From contig NZ_CP075583.1 of assembly GCF_023509035.1 (NCBI RefSeq), forward strand, positions 5,704,001 to 5,768,000: a DNA stretch of 64,000 bases, in the 5' to 3' direction. Shown here piece by piece: positions 45,158-54,822 of the stretch. The first letter of the stretch is position 1. The number at the start of each line of letters is the position of its first letter. A model generated the notes under the pieces. That model made no database searches, was not told the origin of the DNA, and saw nothing but the letters and a program-made list of their open reading frames with translations. This DNA is from Janthinobacterium lividum. GTDB lineage: Bacteria; Pseudomonadota; Gammaproteobacteria; Burkholderiales; Burkholderiaceae_D. Position numbers and translations under genes: made by a program.

Positions 45158-47416
45158 TCAGTTCGGTATCGTGATCGTCTGCGTTCCCACCTTCAGAACC
45201 CTGCCCGTCTGCGTCGTCGTAAGCGTCGTCTTTGGACGCTTGCATCCCACGTCAAGCAACACGATAAATTCGGCAGCTTTCGCCGTCCCCGTCTTGACGA
45301 AGGCACCATGGTCTTCTGTCGTGCCCGGCTTTGGCGGCGGTCCTGTGCGGACTTGATAGCCATTTTTTTCAGTGCCCAGGGAACTGATACACAGCGTGCG
45401 GTCGACTTTGCTAATCTTCACAGCGGTCGAACTTTCCTTGAGAATCGGCCCACCCGCATGCAAATTCCATTCAAACGACAGCGCCGTCGGCGCGCTCAGC
45501 TTGTCGACCACGACCACCGCATCCTGTCCGCGCAGATACCATACCTTGCGCACGGCCGAACTCAGGGCACCGCCATAGGCAGCCGTCGCATCGCCAGCGG
45601 CATAATCAAGTGTTGGCGTCGTGGAAAACGCCGTGATCTTGCCATTCTTGCTCAGATTCTGCGTGTTTTGATCGATGATCTGGCCAACACCATTATTAAA
45701 GGTGATCGCATTGTGGGCCTTGGTCTGGCGATACCATGACATCACCAGTGGCGAATAATAATAGTCTTCATAACCAGACTCGATCAACAAACGGCGTCCA
45801 CCGCTATCGATCACCAGCGAATTCTGGTCTCCGTGACTATGGTTATAGGAGCCGTAGGGACTGGATTTGAAATACACGGAAGTACGTGCGCGGTCGGACA
45901 AGTTGCTATGCATGGCAACCCAGCCGATACTCGGATACAAGGCGGCATTTGGCGGAGGAAGCGGCGCATCCGTCACCGTCTGGACCGGCAGGGGATACGG
46001 CGCCTGCAGCAACATCAAGTCCGATTCGTCGCCTACGATATTCTTGGCGTACCAGGCGGTATCGGCCGACTTGATGCGCGACGCAAAAGCTTTCAGCACA
46101 AAGTTATAAATATCTCCCTCGCGCTGATCGCCAAATACAAGACCAGGCGCTCCTGGCGGCAGGAAATGCATCATGTAGCGCGAAAAGCCCTTGGCCCAAG
46201 GTTTATCGAAGAGATTCACGCCAGTGGCTTCGGCCATCGGCGGCCATAATTGCAACATGCTATCCGCGGCGTACGTACCGTAAGCAGTACCGTTGGAAAA
46301 ACCACCTTCCGGGCCGCCCCAGACACTGATGGAATTAACATAGGGACGGAAGGAAAAATCGAACCATGTATCCGCGGCGGGAATATCACCCAAGGTCAAG
46401 ATCGAGACCAGCGCCAGATAACCGCGCGCCTCCGTGCCGTGGGAGTCGTACGGCTGTTCATCAAGCCTGCTATCACCCGTGGAGAGATCAGCGTACAGCG
46501 CTCCAAAACGCGCGTTGATCGACGCCATCCAGCGGGCCTTGCGCGCGCCGTCCTTGGCCACGTCGGAAGAGAGCAAATCCGCCACCTTCGCCAGTGCCAT
46601 TGTGATGATGTTCGATCCGAGGTCGTGATTGGCATAGCTCGTCATGCCACTAGGACTCAGCGCCGCCAGTTGGTCGCCTCGCGTCAGCGCTTCCTGCAGA
46701 TACTTCGACTCGCCTGTGATGCGATACAGCAGCGCCGCACCCAGAGCCTGATCGGCGGTACTGCCCACCAACTGGGAGATTTGCGTAATATATAAAGCCC
46801 GCGTCGCCGACGGCGTGGTCGAGGTCAACGGCCATTTTGCATCCGTCGGCGCGGCCAATGCGTATTGCTGACCAGCAATCTGATTACTCACGTCCGAGCT
46901 CAGCCGAGTCAGAGCCGGACCACGCGCTGTAATCATAGCTTGCGTCCATTTGGACCTTGGCAGAAAAGTGGTGGCCTGCTGGCGCGGACGCGCGTGCGCC
47001 AGAACCTTGGCCTTGATCGTCCCAGCCTCTGGCACTTCAAACAACTGCGACGAACTGTCGATCGTAAAGCTGCGCGGCGTCGACCAGTCGACCTTGGTGC
47101 TGGGCCGCACCCGCCACGTATAGTCGCCAATAGGCAAAGCCTTTGATGGCAAGTAAACGTTAGTGGTCGAAGTAAACGTTGCGACCGTCGCGCCGTTCTT
47201 TTGCACTTCCAGCGTGTAGGAGGGAGGTTTGGCTCCATTGGGATAGCGCGCCCACGCAAAAGCTGGTGGATTCTGCGCCTGTATCTGACGATCCACGGGT
47301 GCTGGTCGCACGACGTATAAATCAGGCGCCTCTGCCCAGTCCGCCCTGCTCGGCCCGGAAAACACACTCATCGTCAACGCAAGGCCGACGGAAAAAAAAG
47401 ACTTCTTGTAAATCAT
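45158..47416 (-). CDS. DUF4962 / heparinase II/III-family exported protein
   Basis: Exported protein, 752 residues. Signal peptide at 1-25 (cleavage near SRA), chosen start 47416. N-terminal DUF4962-like beta-sandwich (NPPAFAWARYPNGAKPPSYTLEV), an (alpha/alpha) toroid with YANHDLGSNIITMALAKVADLL, then a heparinase II/III C-terminal domain with SYNHSHGDQNSLVIDSGGRRLLIESG. The motifs fit a polysaccharide lyase for uronic-acid polymers in the periplasm or outside. Second lyase-like gene of the locus. Confidence 0.82.
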   Translation of the reverse strand: MIYKKSFFSVGLALTMSVFSGPSRADWAEAPDLYVVRPAPVDRQIQAQNPPAFAWARYPNGAKPPSYTLEVQKNGATVATFTSTTNVYLPSKALPIGDYTWRVRPSTKVDWSTPRSFTIDSSSQLFEVPEAGTIKAKVLAHARPRQQATTFLPRSKWTQAMITARGPALTRLSSDVSNQIAGQQYALAAPTDAKWPLTSTTPSATRALYITQISQLVGSTADQALGAALLYRITGESKYLQEALTRGDQLAALSPSGMTSYANHDLGSNIITMALAKVADLLSSDVAKDGARKARWMASINARFGALYADLSTGDSRLDEQPYDSHGTEARGYLALVSILTLGDIPAADTWFDFSFRPYVNSISVWGGPEGGFSNGTAYGTYAADSMLQLWPPMAEATGVNLFDKPWAKGFSRYMMHFLPPGAPGLVFGDQREGDIYNFVLKAFASRIKSADTAWYAKNIVGDESDLMLLQAPYPLPVQTVTDAPLPPPNAALYPSIGWVAMHSNLSDRARTSVYFKSSPYGSYNHSHGDQNSLVIDSGGRRLLIESGYEDYYYSPLVMSWYRQTKAHNAITFNNGVGQIIDQNTQNLSKNGKITAFSTTPTLDYAAGDATAAYGGALSSAVRKVWYLRGQDAVVVVDKLSAPTALSFEWNLHAGGPILKESSTAVKISKVDRTLCISSLGTEKNGYQVRTGPPPKPGTTEDHGAFVKTGTAKAAEFIVLLDVGCKRPKTTLTTTQTGRVLKVGTQTITIPN

Positions 47417-48316
47417 TATTGGCTCCTGCACTAGAATAATCGGATATAAGCGGGAGCGACACTGCAACCTTATCGAACTTGCCAGGCTGCCGTATAAAAA
47501 AGTAAAGTGCATCATCCTTATTCACCGTACTTAAATATCACTCCTCATACTTCCTTTTCACAACTATACACCTGATATAAAAAAATTGCGTTACCAGAAG
47601 TCAACAAACAGCCATAAAACCAAGAATAAAGTCGAAAAAAAATCTTCTCCAAGAACACCAATTACAATATAGAAATACAATCTTTCAAGCTATAAAAAAC
47701 ATAATATTTCAAACAAATTAAAGAACTTGAAAATAATAACCATATTGGAAATATTTCTCATAACTCATCAAATTTTCATTGCTGCAAACTTAAATACCAC
47801 CACTGAAACAATGATTGAATTTTAATTTATCAGGCGAATAAAATGCACTTCCCTGCAGGAAAATTTATCAATTTTTCAAATGTAAAAAATTCAAGAGGCG
47901 TTGCATACGGCTGCAGCCATCACAGCGGTGATACAAATTAATGCCAATGCTGTAGCGTCCCCATAAACTATGGAACTGACAATCATGCATCAAGGATGCC
48001 TGCGACAGAAAAGGCAGATGCAATTCAATGCGTATAATGAAAAATGTAGACGAGGGAAAATGTGGAAAGCTTCCAGCCAATCAATTGCAATATCTTTGGA
48101 TATTCAGAAGAGCGGGACCTTGCCTTCACGCAGCATATCCGATGTTGAATATATGTTTACATGGCCGAAAACAAATTATGAGAATATTATAACTATCTTA
48201 GACTGAGGCGCACGAGAAATGGTGGCCGTTAAATAAATCTGCAGTTCCATCATCATGGCATTTCCCGCCGTGATTCTTCAGCAGCATTGCCCAGCTTGCA
48301 CATCTTGCTTAATGCC
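47417..48316. other. A+T-rich intergenic stretch with a gene remnant
   Basis: About 900 bases, clearly A+T richer than the rest. It contains the upstream region of the DUF4962 gene, and at about 47870-48080 a decayed acyltransferase 3' end. From 48080 to 48316 I see nothing. No transposase or direct repeats were found. Confidence 0.6.
47870..48080 (-). pseudogene. decayed 3' end of an acyltransferase-3 gene
   Basis: Resembles the 3' end of the intact acyltransferase at 49119-50262. GCAGATGCAA at 48014-48023 and TGCGTATAATGAAAA at 48029-48043 match the same words at 49319-49343, but five bases (TTCAA) are inserted between them. Removing these on the minus strand gives SLYALHLPFLSQ, matching SLYALHLPLIFF of the intact copy. 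Further weak similarity continues to about 47880. No upstream half remains. Confidence 0.65.
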
Positions 48317-48970
48317 TCAAGTCGGCAATTGTTGCACGAGGCCCTCGAAATTCACCCAGCGGCGATAAACCGGTCCGGAATATAATATGTTAGGGGCTTG
48401 TGTAACATAAAACTTCTCCAGGAAATTTACTTTCGCGTTGATATTTTTTGCGAGGAATTTCGGCGTTTCCAGCTCGTTCAAGACAGGTGGCATCAACAGC
48501 ACTGACGATGAAAAATCAACTAATTTTCTGACGCAGTTGGAAATTTGCATATGGTGCATGTGGCCATATTCGCCTTCGGCATTGTGGGTAGCAACGGCAT
48601 GCCAAGTCTTCAGCGACAAGTAGTGAGAAAGAACGCTTTCCAGTTCGAAGTCCGGCAAGGGTTCATTAACAACATCTTTGAAATCATGAATGACACCTTT
48701 TACTCCCAGTGCCCTCATTGCAAAAATAAACTCCGTGTGGCGCGCCAAATTGTCGCCATTGGTCAGGCATACCACAAACGGCTTGTACTCCTTGATGTAA
48801 TCATAAAAAAATATGACATCATCATCAGGGTGGGCGACAATCAGAATGTTCTCGAAATCAGCAACCACTTCCAATGTTGGCAAATCAACCTTCCGAACCA
48901 AAGACTTTATGCGCACATAAAATTTCTGGAATATATTTAAACGAAAAACAAATACAATAATTGATAACAT
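48317..48970 (-). CDS. PIG-L (LmbE) family deacetylase
   Basis: Zinc-dependent N-deacetylase fold, 217 residues. The motif ILIVAHPDDDVIFF carries the metal-binding AHPDD and the second metal His lies in EGEYGHMHHMQI. Such proteins remove N-acetyl groups from amino sugars. The start at 48970 has a strong Shine-Dalgarno GGAGGG; an in-frame ATG at 49045 is possible. A+T-rich codon use differs from neighbours. It sits between the acyltransferase remnant and the intact acyltransferase. The sugar it acts on is unknown. Confidence 0.8.
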   Translation of the reverse strand: MLSIIVFVFRLNIFQKFYVRIKSLVRKVDLPTLEVVADFENILIVAHPDDDVIFFYDYIKEYKPFVVCLTNGDNLARHTEFIFAMRALGVKGVIHDFKDVVNEPLPDFELESVLSHYLSLKTWHAVATHNAEGEYGHMHHMQISNCVRKLVDFSSSVLLMPPVLNELETPKFLAKNINAKVNFLEKFYVTQAPNILYSGPVYRRWVNFEGLVQQLPT

Positions 48971-49118
48971 TTTCCCTCCGAACGCATGATATTTAACTTT
49001 TTCATATCTGGATAGCTTGATGCCATACAGCAAAAAAGTCAACACCAGAAAACCTTGGCGTTTTGCTTACAAAACTTGGCGCTTGAGTAAACATTCAAGG
49101 CATGCATATCTTCCACCA

Positions 49119-50262
49119 TCAGGCCAGTCGTGGATTGATCAGCCTTGAAAACACAAAATTCCTCACAGCAGCCGTATGTCGTTCAGTTACTGCCCACAAC
49201 AGAATTGAAGCACCATTGACGGCCAATAAATACAGCATGAAGTGAACTACCGTATCGATACGAACAGGCTGCGGCGCAGCCAATTTCTGATCAAAACTCA
49301 TGATAAAGAAAATCAATGGCAGATGCAATGCGTATAATGAAAAGCTATAACCGGCGAGAAAATTGAAAAGTTTTTTAAAATAGATCGCTGGGACATCCTT
49401 GGCCATCAAAATAAAGGCGGCTGTAAAAAACCCAATCGAAAAATCACGCCCAAGCGAATCTGGATAAATTAATTTAAAAAATACAAGCAAAATAATACCG
49501 ACAACAAGAAGAATTACGGATGACCAACGCCGCCATGAACTTCCATAATAACAATAAACTAGCGCACCCAGCATCCATATGATAAACATCATGAAATAAT
49601 TAAGGGGCCGATCAGCATCATTCGGCTTGGCAGAGCTTAAAAGCAAGAGCAGAATAACAATAGTCAATATGACTGACAGTATTTTTTTTTTTCCTTTTAA
49701 GATAAAATATACCCAAGCCCGCAGGCAACAATATGTAATACCAGAACTCATTGGATAGACTCCATAACGATAGATTAGTTCCGTACTGAAAACCAATTAT
49801 CATTTGCAGGAAGAATACGTTCAATACAAATGTCTTGATAGAATCCGGCTCTATGCTGCTCCACCATGCAGGAAAGAAAGGAGTACGGCTGGCGAGCAAA
49901 GATACGCCATCGCCGTAGCGGAAGGCCAGTGCATCGAGCAAGGCTGTCATCAGTAAGGCGGGAAGAATGACGATCCATAATCTCGTCAATCTGTCGATGA
50001 AATATTTGAAGGAATCGAAGCGCCCTGCTCGCAGGGCATCAATAACCGGTCCGCCGATCAGAAAGCCACTCATGACAAAAAACATGATGACAGCCTTGTG
50101 AGCGCTCGAGCCGCACATATGCGCCAGCTCTGGCAACCAGCCGCCAGTTGTCGCTGCATAGTCAAAAAACAGGTCATTAGCATGCCCAACAACAACGGCC
50201 TGAGCAGCCAAGGCGCGCATGACATTCAGCCAGATTGACGTATTCGATGGAATTCTTTGCAT
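49119..50262 (-). CDS. acyltransferase-3 (OafA-like) membrane protein, frameshifted at A11
   Basis: Integral-membrane O-acyltransferase, about 380 residues if repaired, with some ten hydrophobic helices. N-terminal part has SIWLNVMRALAAQAVVVGH and FFVMSGFLIGG, with the conserved RxxA and SGFL; C-terminal part has AGYSFSLYALHLPL. The two halves lie in different frames and join in a run of eleven As on the minus strand (49682-49692); ten would keep the frame. It could acetylate the exopolysaccharide. A+T-rich relative to neighbours. Confidence 0.82.
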
Positions 50263-50352
50263 AGGAAGTCTCGATTCACGAAGATTGAATAGTTCTTGCC
50301 TATTAACTGCCAGGCCTCCACCTGTCTAGATGAGTGTGATTATTCACCAAGC

Positions 50353-50383
50353 CGTAGCGGGTTCTTCCTCAGGACCCGCTACG
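50353..50383 (-). terminator. perfect hairpin downstream of the GT32 gene
   Basis: CGTAGCGGGT at 50353-50362 pairs with ACCCGCTACG at 50374-50383 around an 11-base loop. On the plus strand four Ts follow; on the minus strand there is no T run. Possibly a transcript-processing or terminating hairpin after the wzy-wzx-GT32 operon. Confidence 0.5.
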
Positions 50384-50467
50384 TTTTGAGCACACGACTT
50401 CTTTCCAGTGAATCGCACCGCACTTCATGATCCAAGCGCTGCAAAAAAATTTAAAATTGCCAGGGCA

Positions 50468-51214
50468 TTACCCAACATCGGCGATACGTGTGACGTTCTC
50501 GAATGGTGTAAAGGAAATATCCCACCGGCGCTGCAGGGCCATCCGTTTAACTATCTTGAAGATCAGCCGCTTGATGCGGCTATCGACCCACGACACGTTC
50601 AGTCCATAATGATGAATGCCTATAGTCAGCGGAGTGATGTCGCTATACATCAGTTGCATCGCATTGTCCGGGTTGCTGCGATCATACGGATTGAACGGGT
50701 AAAAGGTAACCGGTTCAAGTTGCGTGCAGTTCCCGCCGAGATCGAGTTCCACCGCTTTCTTCAGTACCACGGGCGAAGTAGCGAATAGGCGCTGTGCAAT
50801 CAGCTCGCGCAAAATTAGGCTGCGGGCCGTCGCCATCACGCGATTACCAGCTTCGCACGCCAGAAAACCCGCACCGTAGCCTTGGCCCACATCCTTGATC
50901 GTTTCGCGGGCCATCAGGCAACCATGCAAACCCAGCAGGGAATCGAGCGATGTGATCAGCTCCAGGTCCGTATCAAGATAGATGCCACCATGCCTGGACA
51001 GCACATCGAAACGCACCCAGTCGGCAACGAAAGCCCACTTCTTTTGAATAATCGCCTCCCGACAATAATCATTGTCGATATCGGCATTATCCTCATTCCA
51101 TAACTTCAACTCATATTCCGGACAATACTTCTTCCAGGATTCGACACAGCGGCGATGCAAGGTACTCATTTCGCCCCGGCCGAACCAGCAGTAATGAATA
51201 ATTTTGGGGATCAT
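50468..51214 (-). CDS. GT32-like (capsular DXD) glycosyltransferase
   Basis: Glycosyltransferase of 248 residues with the OCH1/capsular DXD fold. MIPKIIHYCWFGRG at the start, then ADWVRFDVLSRHGGIYLDTDLE with the metal-binding DTD. Typical members transfer mannose or a related sugar. It overlaps the flippase gene by 4 bases and follows it in the operon wzy-wzx-GT32. Donor unknown, though GDP-mannose from the same locus is attractive. Confidence 0.86.
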   Translation of the reverse strand: MIPKIIHYCWFGRGEMSTLHRRCVESWKKYCPEYELKLWNEDNADIDNDYCREAIIQKKWAFVADWVRFDVLSRHGGIYLDTDLELITSLDSLLGLHGCLMARETIKDVGQGYGAGFLACEAGNRVMATARSLILRELIAQRLFATSPVVLKKAVELDLGGNCTQLEPVTFYPFNPYDRSNPDNAMQLMYSDITPLTIGIHHYGLNVSWVDSRIKRLIFKIVKRMALQRRWDISFTPFENVTRIADVG

Positions 51215-52479
51215 TTATTTCTCAAGGCGATTTTTCGCAGCAAGACGATTTTTACAGCGGCAACAAATATGACATGGATAAGAAAGGCAAATACAGCACC
51301 AAACAATCCAAAATACACAGTCAGCAGCCACAATTCCAGCAAATACAAGGCATTTGTCGCCACAGAAATGATGGTCGTTTGCCGCAATTTTCCGAGCGCC
51401 CAGTAAAACGAATGCGTGGTCACGAAAGTACCGGCGATGACTGCGGTCAAAAGAACGACTGTAAATTCCGGCAAATAATCTTGCAGCACAGGGAAGAGTC
51501 TCGGCATCCAGAGGAATTCACTCGCATAACACAGGATACCGGCCGCGGCTGTCACACCAAACAACATTTTCATCGTCTTGATCCACAAGATGAATGCCCC
51601 CTTCAAATCGCCTGCATTAACACGTGCGGCAAATTCAGGAATCGAAGTGGAATAAAATGGCGCTGTGGCCAGATTCACCAGAGAATAGATACGCTTTAGA
51701 ATACTGAATACACCGAGGCTGGCCCCGGGCAAAGCGAAACCAATAATGATACGGTCCAGTTGCACCACGGGCAGGTCGCAGATTGCCTGCAAGGTACTCC
51801 ATTTGCCAGCTTCCATCAGGCGCCCCTGACGCAACTCAGTCTCGGGAAACGCTCCTTCGATCCCGCTTTGGTTACGAAAGATCAGGTAGAACAGGATCAG
51901 GCAACGCAGCACTTCCGGCACCGTATACGCCAGTACCATGCTCGACAAGGTGGGCTGATAGCGCGACACGACAAACAGCACAGCCAGCTTCAACAGATTG
52001 GTCAGGAAACCGGCATACATCAGCACATTGTATTGATTGACCAGCCTGAAATAGGCATTGTGCGTGCCGATCACGGGAAAGACCGCAGCCAGAGACAGCA
52101 ACAACAAATTGAACCCGGAAAAATCCGCAACTTGCGGCAATGTCGAGATGGCCAAGCCGCAGGCCACCAGCACCACAGCCACCATCGCCAGCAGTTCATA
52201 ACGCGCGCTTTTGATGACAGCGCTGCGCAACGTCGCGGCCTCGATCTTATGGCCCGGCAATGCTACCAGCATGCCTTGCCAATACTGGAAGCCACAAATG
52301 GTAAATACCGTCAGGGCGATCGACTGCACCAGTACCAGATGGCCATAGGCTTCCACGCCAGCAATAGCCAGCATCACCGGTATGGTAAGCACACTCACCC
52401 CTGCGCCCACCACATTGAGCAGGAACATCATGGAACTGTTTTTGACCAGGTTGCCAAACGCCGTGTTTGCGGTACTCAT
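51211..52479 (-). CDS. wzx: Wzx-type oligosaccharide flippase
   Basis: Polytopic membrane protein of 422 residues with about twelve helices and MATE/MVF-like organisation (NLVKNSSMMFLLNVVGAGVSVLTIPVMLA). It would flip the undecaprenyl-linked repeat unit to the periplasm. Its ATG immediately follows the wzy stop, so the two are coupled. No obvious motif tells the substrate. Confidence 0.85.
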   Translation of the reverse strand: MSTANTAFGNLVKNSSMMFLLNVVGAGVSVLTIPVMLAIAGVEAYGHLVLVQSIALTVFTICGFQYWQGMLVALPGHKIEAATLRSAVIKSARYELLAMVAVVLVACGLAISTLPQVADFSGFNLLLLSLAAVFPVIGTHNAYFRLVNQYNVLMYAGFLTNLLKLAVLFVVSRYQPTLSSMVLAYTVPEVLRCLILFYLIFRNQSGIEGAFPETELRQGRLMEAGKWSTLQAICDLPVVQLDRIIIGFALPGASLGVFSILKRIYSLVNLATAPFYSTSIPEFAARVNAGDLKGAFILWIKTMKMLFGVTAAAGILCYASEFLWMPRLFPVLQDYLPEFTVVLLTAVIAGTFVTTHSFYWALGKLRQTTIISVATNALYLLELWLLTVYFGLFGAVFAFLIHVIFVAAVKIVLLRKIALRNK

Positions 52480-54076
52480 TTAGGCAATTACTTCGCGTAA
52501 ATACTTGCCCCTATCAGGCAGGGTTTCAGCGGCCTCGTTCACAGCGCTCGCAGGCTGTTTAAAGCGGATAAACTGCACGATGCAGCCCAGACAGAAATAG
52601 CACAGCAATTGCATGGGAGGTTCGTCTATCAAGGTGCGGTTATACACCAGCGTACTCATGAATAGCATCAGCATGATGGTGCTCGTGTCAGCCATTGCCA
52701 AGCGCTCGGCGCTCTCCCCGCTACGCGCCACATAACGAATGCCCAGGCGAATGCCGAGCACAAAAATGGATAAGTACGCCAAAGTTCCCAGTATCCCGAC
52801 GTCCCACAGCAGCGTCGCCAGACCGGTGGCGCCGATCTGCAGGTTGCGGTAGCGGGCCGCGACCACGCCGCGGCCAACGGTCGTGCTGACCGCGCTGGCA
52901 CCAGGACCGGAGCCGATCAGGCGCTCCTGAAAAGTGAGTACGGGATCGTTGTACCAGAACGCCAGTGTTGCACCGCGGCTGACCTCTCCGGTGACATAAT
53001 TGACGTTATTTGGGTCGACCACATAGGCGCCCAAGGTATTCACCTTGTCTTCGGTTGTTTCCGTCTTCGTGCTCTCCCCCAATACAAGGCGTGATAGGTC
53101 ATGAAGATGCCTGAACTGATCACCGACATCATCGCCACAAAGACAATGAACGCCATGACATTTTTCATGACCCTGCGCCGCAATATCCAGAAGACGCCGA
53201 ACGGCAGCCACAGGAAAACCGCCTTGACCTCTCCCAGCAAAATGATCACGAGGCCAATCAGCAACACGGAAACGACCTGCCACAGGGGGCTGATACCGCG
53301 TACCCAGCGCGCCAGCATATACAGCATGGCGGCGACGATGAACAGAATCAGTACCGGACTCATACTCGCACCAAAGGAACCGACGACGCTATCCCAGCCA
53401 AGGCTGCTTATCATGAAGAAGTGCTGATATACGACCAGTGGAAGTTGCATATATGAAATTATTAACACTATCGACCACAAGACCAACAAGCGTTTGTCGG
53501 ACCATTCAAACCAGTACATTGCAAACAGCACGCCAAACATTGGCAAGCAGAAACGCAGGGTGGAAATCAACTGTCCAGTGGTGGCGTGACCGAGGAAAAT
53601 ACTGAAGGCATAAAATGCTAAATATATCCACACGGCGACAATGACGCGCGTCGCCCCCTGGGAGTCGGCGGCCAGATGATCTTTCGCCAAGCTGTTTGAC
53701 AGGCTCTTCTCGAGAATGGCCCGGATAAAAAACAGGGCGCTCAGCCCGCTTGCCATCCATGTCGCCAAACGCATCTCGAAAAAAAATGCACAGAACCTGC
53801 GATGAAGAACACGGCGAAGAAAAGGATGGGCATCAATTTCTTCGTGCTCACTAGAAGCAGGATTGGTATGAAGATCAGCGCTCCGGTCAGTACGACGGTC
53901 AGCTGTATCTCCCCGAGAGCGATGACCATGCCAAGCACGAGCGCTGTCGCCAATCCTCCAAGAATCAGCAGGAAGGCGGTCAGGCCGGGCATGCCCTGTT
54001 TGGCCTTGCCTTGCCTGGCCCGTGCGGCTTGCACCGGGGTGGCGTTCAAACGCAGTTTCTGGGGGAAAAAACTCAT
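52480..54076 (-). CDS. wzy: O-antigen-ligase/Wzy-type polymerase, broken into three frames
   Basis: Polytopic polymerase-like protein, about 532 residues once repaired, ten or more helices. The gene is read in three frames: start to about 53770 (SVHFF), then (F)FEMRLATWMASGL to about 53065 (YHALYWG), then ESTKTETTEDKVNTLG to the stop. Breaks are in a T8 run (expected T9) near 53779-53786 and a G5 run (expected G6) near 53078-53082. Two one-base insertions restore one frame. The periplasmic loop has GPGASAVSTTVGRG. Start 54076 (MSFFPQK) preferred to 54091. Confidence 0.75.
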
Positions 54077-54138
54077 ATATATTCCATGCACGGCGTGGAT
54101 GCCGGGCTCAATAAGGTGAAACGCTGTCAGAGCATCGG

Positions 54139-54822
54139 CTACAGCGAGGTACCAGCAAAGTGCTGGCGCAAGTTCGCCGGCATGGCCTGCAGTAACTGAT
54201 CAACAAACGCCTGCTGCAACCGATAACCCTCTTCCGTATCGCCGCCGATACTCGATACCCGCATCAGAGTCGCGTCGGGGATCAGGCCCCGCACGGCATA
54301 CCCCAGCTTGACCTTCTTGACTTCCCACAAACTGGGCACGGCCTTGTCGCCAACGACGACCCAATACGTAATCGGCTCAATACGGTTATTGAGTGTGGCG
54401 ACCATGCGGGACACGGCAATCGCACCGGCCTTGGTAGGCAACGATATCTGGGTAGTCTCGCCTACCGCAAAACCCTGTCCGCCATAGCAGCCCTCCGGGA
54501 AATGCACGGACAGATTGTCACGTTGGTCGGTACCATAGGCAATCGACAGCATGATGCGCTCGCCCTGCTGGTTCACATAAGTGCGCGACAACGTTTCGGC
54601 ATAAATTTTATTGAGTTCTTCGGCCGTGGTGGGGTTGACCACGGCAGCGACCTGGCTCGTATCTTCCTGCCAATCGCCAAACTTGGCCGGAATCGCCGTA
54701 CTCAGGATGACTCGCGGACGCGTATCGGCCAAGCGCACCGTAGGCGTGACCGCCTTGGTACACAAGGCGCCGACCAGCATCATGGCCGCCATGGACCAAC
54801 TGATCATCGTACTTTTTTTCAT
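54139..54822 (-). CDS. epsI: exosortase-associated protein EpsI
   Basis: EpsI/DUF3485 protein, 227 residues, with an N-terminal membrane anchor (MISWSMAAMMLVGALC) and a periplasmic domain (PAKFGDWQED, LSRTYVNQQGERIMLSIAYG, VHFPEGCYGGQGF). EpsI always accompanies exosortase loci; its exact function is unknown. The start at 54822 overlaps the xrtB stop by 4 bases (ATGA). Confidence 0.88.
   Translation of the reverse strand: MKKSTMISWSMAAMMLVGALCTKAVTPTVRLADTRPRVILSTAIPAKFGDWQEDTSQVAAVVNPTTAEELNKIYAETLSRTYVNQQGERIMLSIAYGTDQRDNLSVHFPEGCYGGQGFAVGETTQISLPTKAGAIAVSRMVATLNNRIEPITYWVVVGDKAVPSLWEVKKVKLGYAVRGLIPDATLMRVSSIGGDTEEGYRLQQAFVDQLLQAMPANLRQHFAGTSL

Noticed and set aside
47970..48206. 78-codon plus-strand open frame
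   Set aside because: Overlaps the acyltransferase remnant on the other strand and has no recognisable product.
49141..49345. Idea that PIG-L is carried by a mobile element
   Set aside because: No transposase, terminal repeats or target duplication visible; recombination between acyltransferase copies explains it better.
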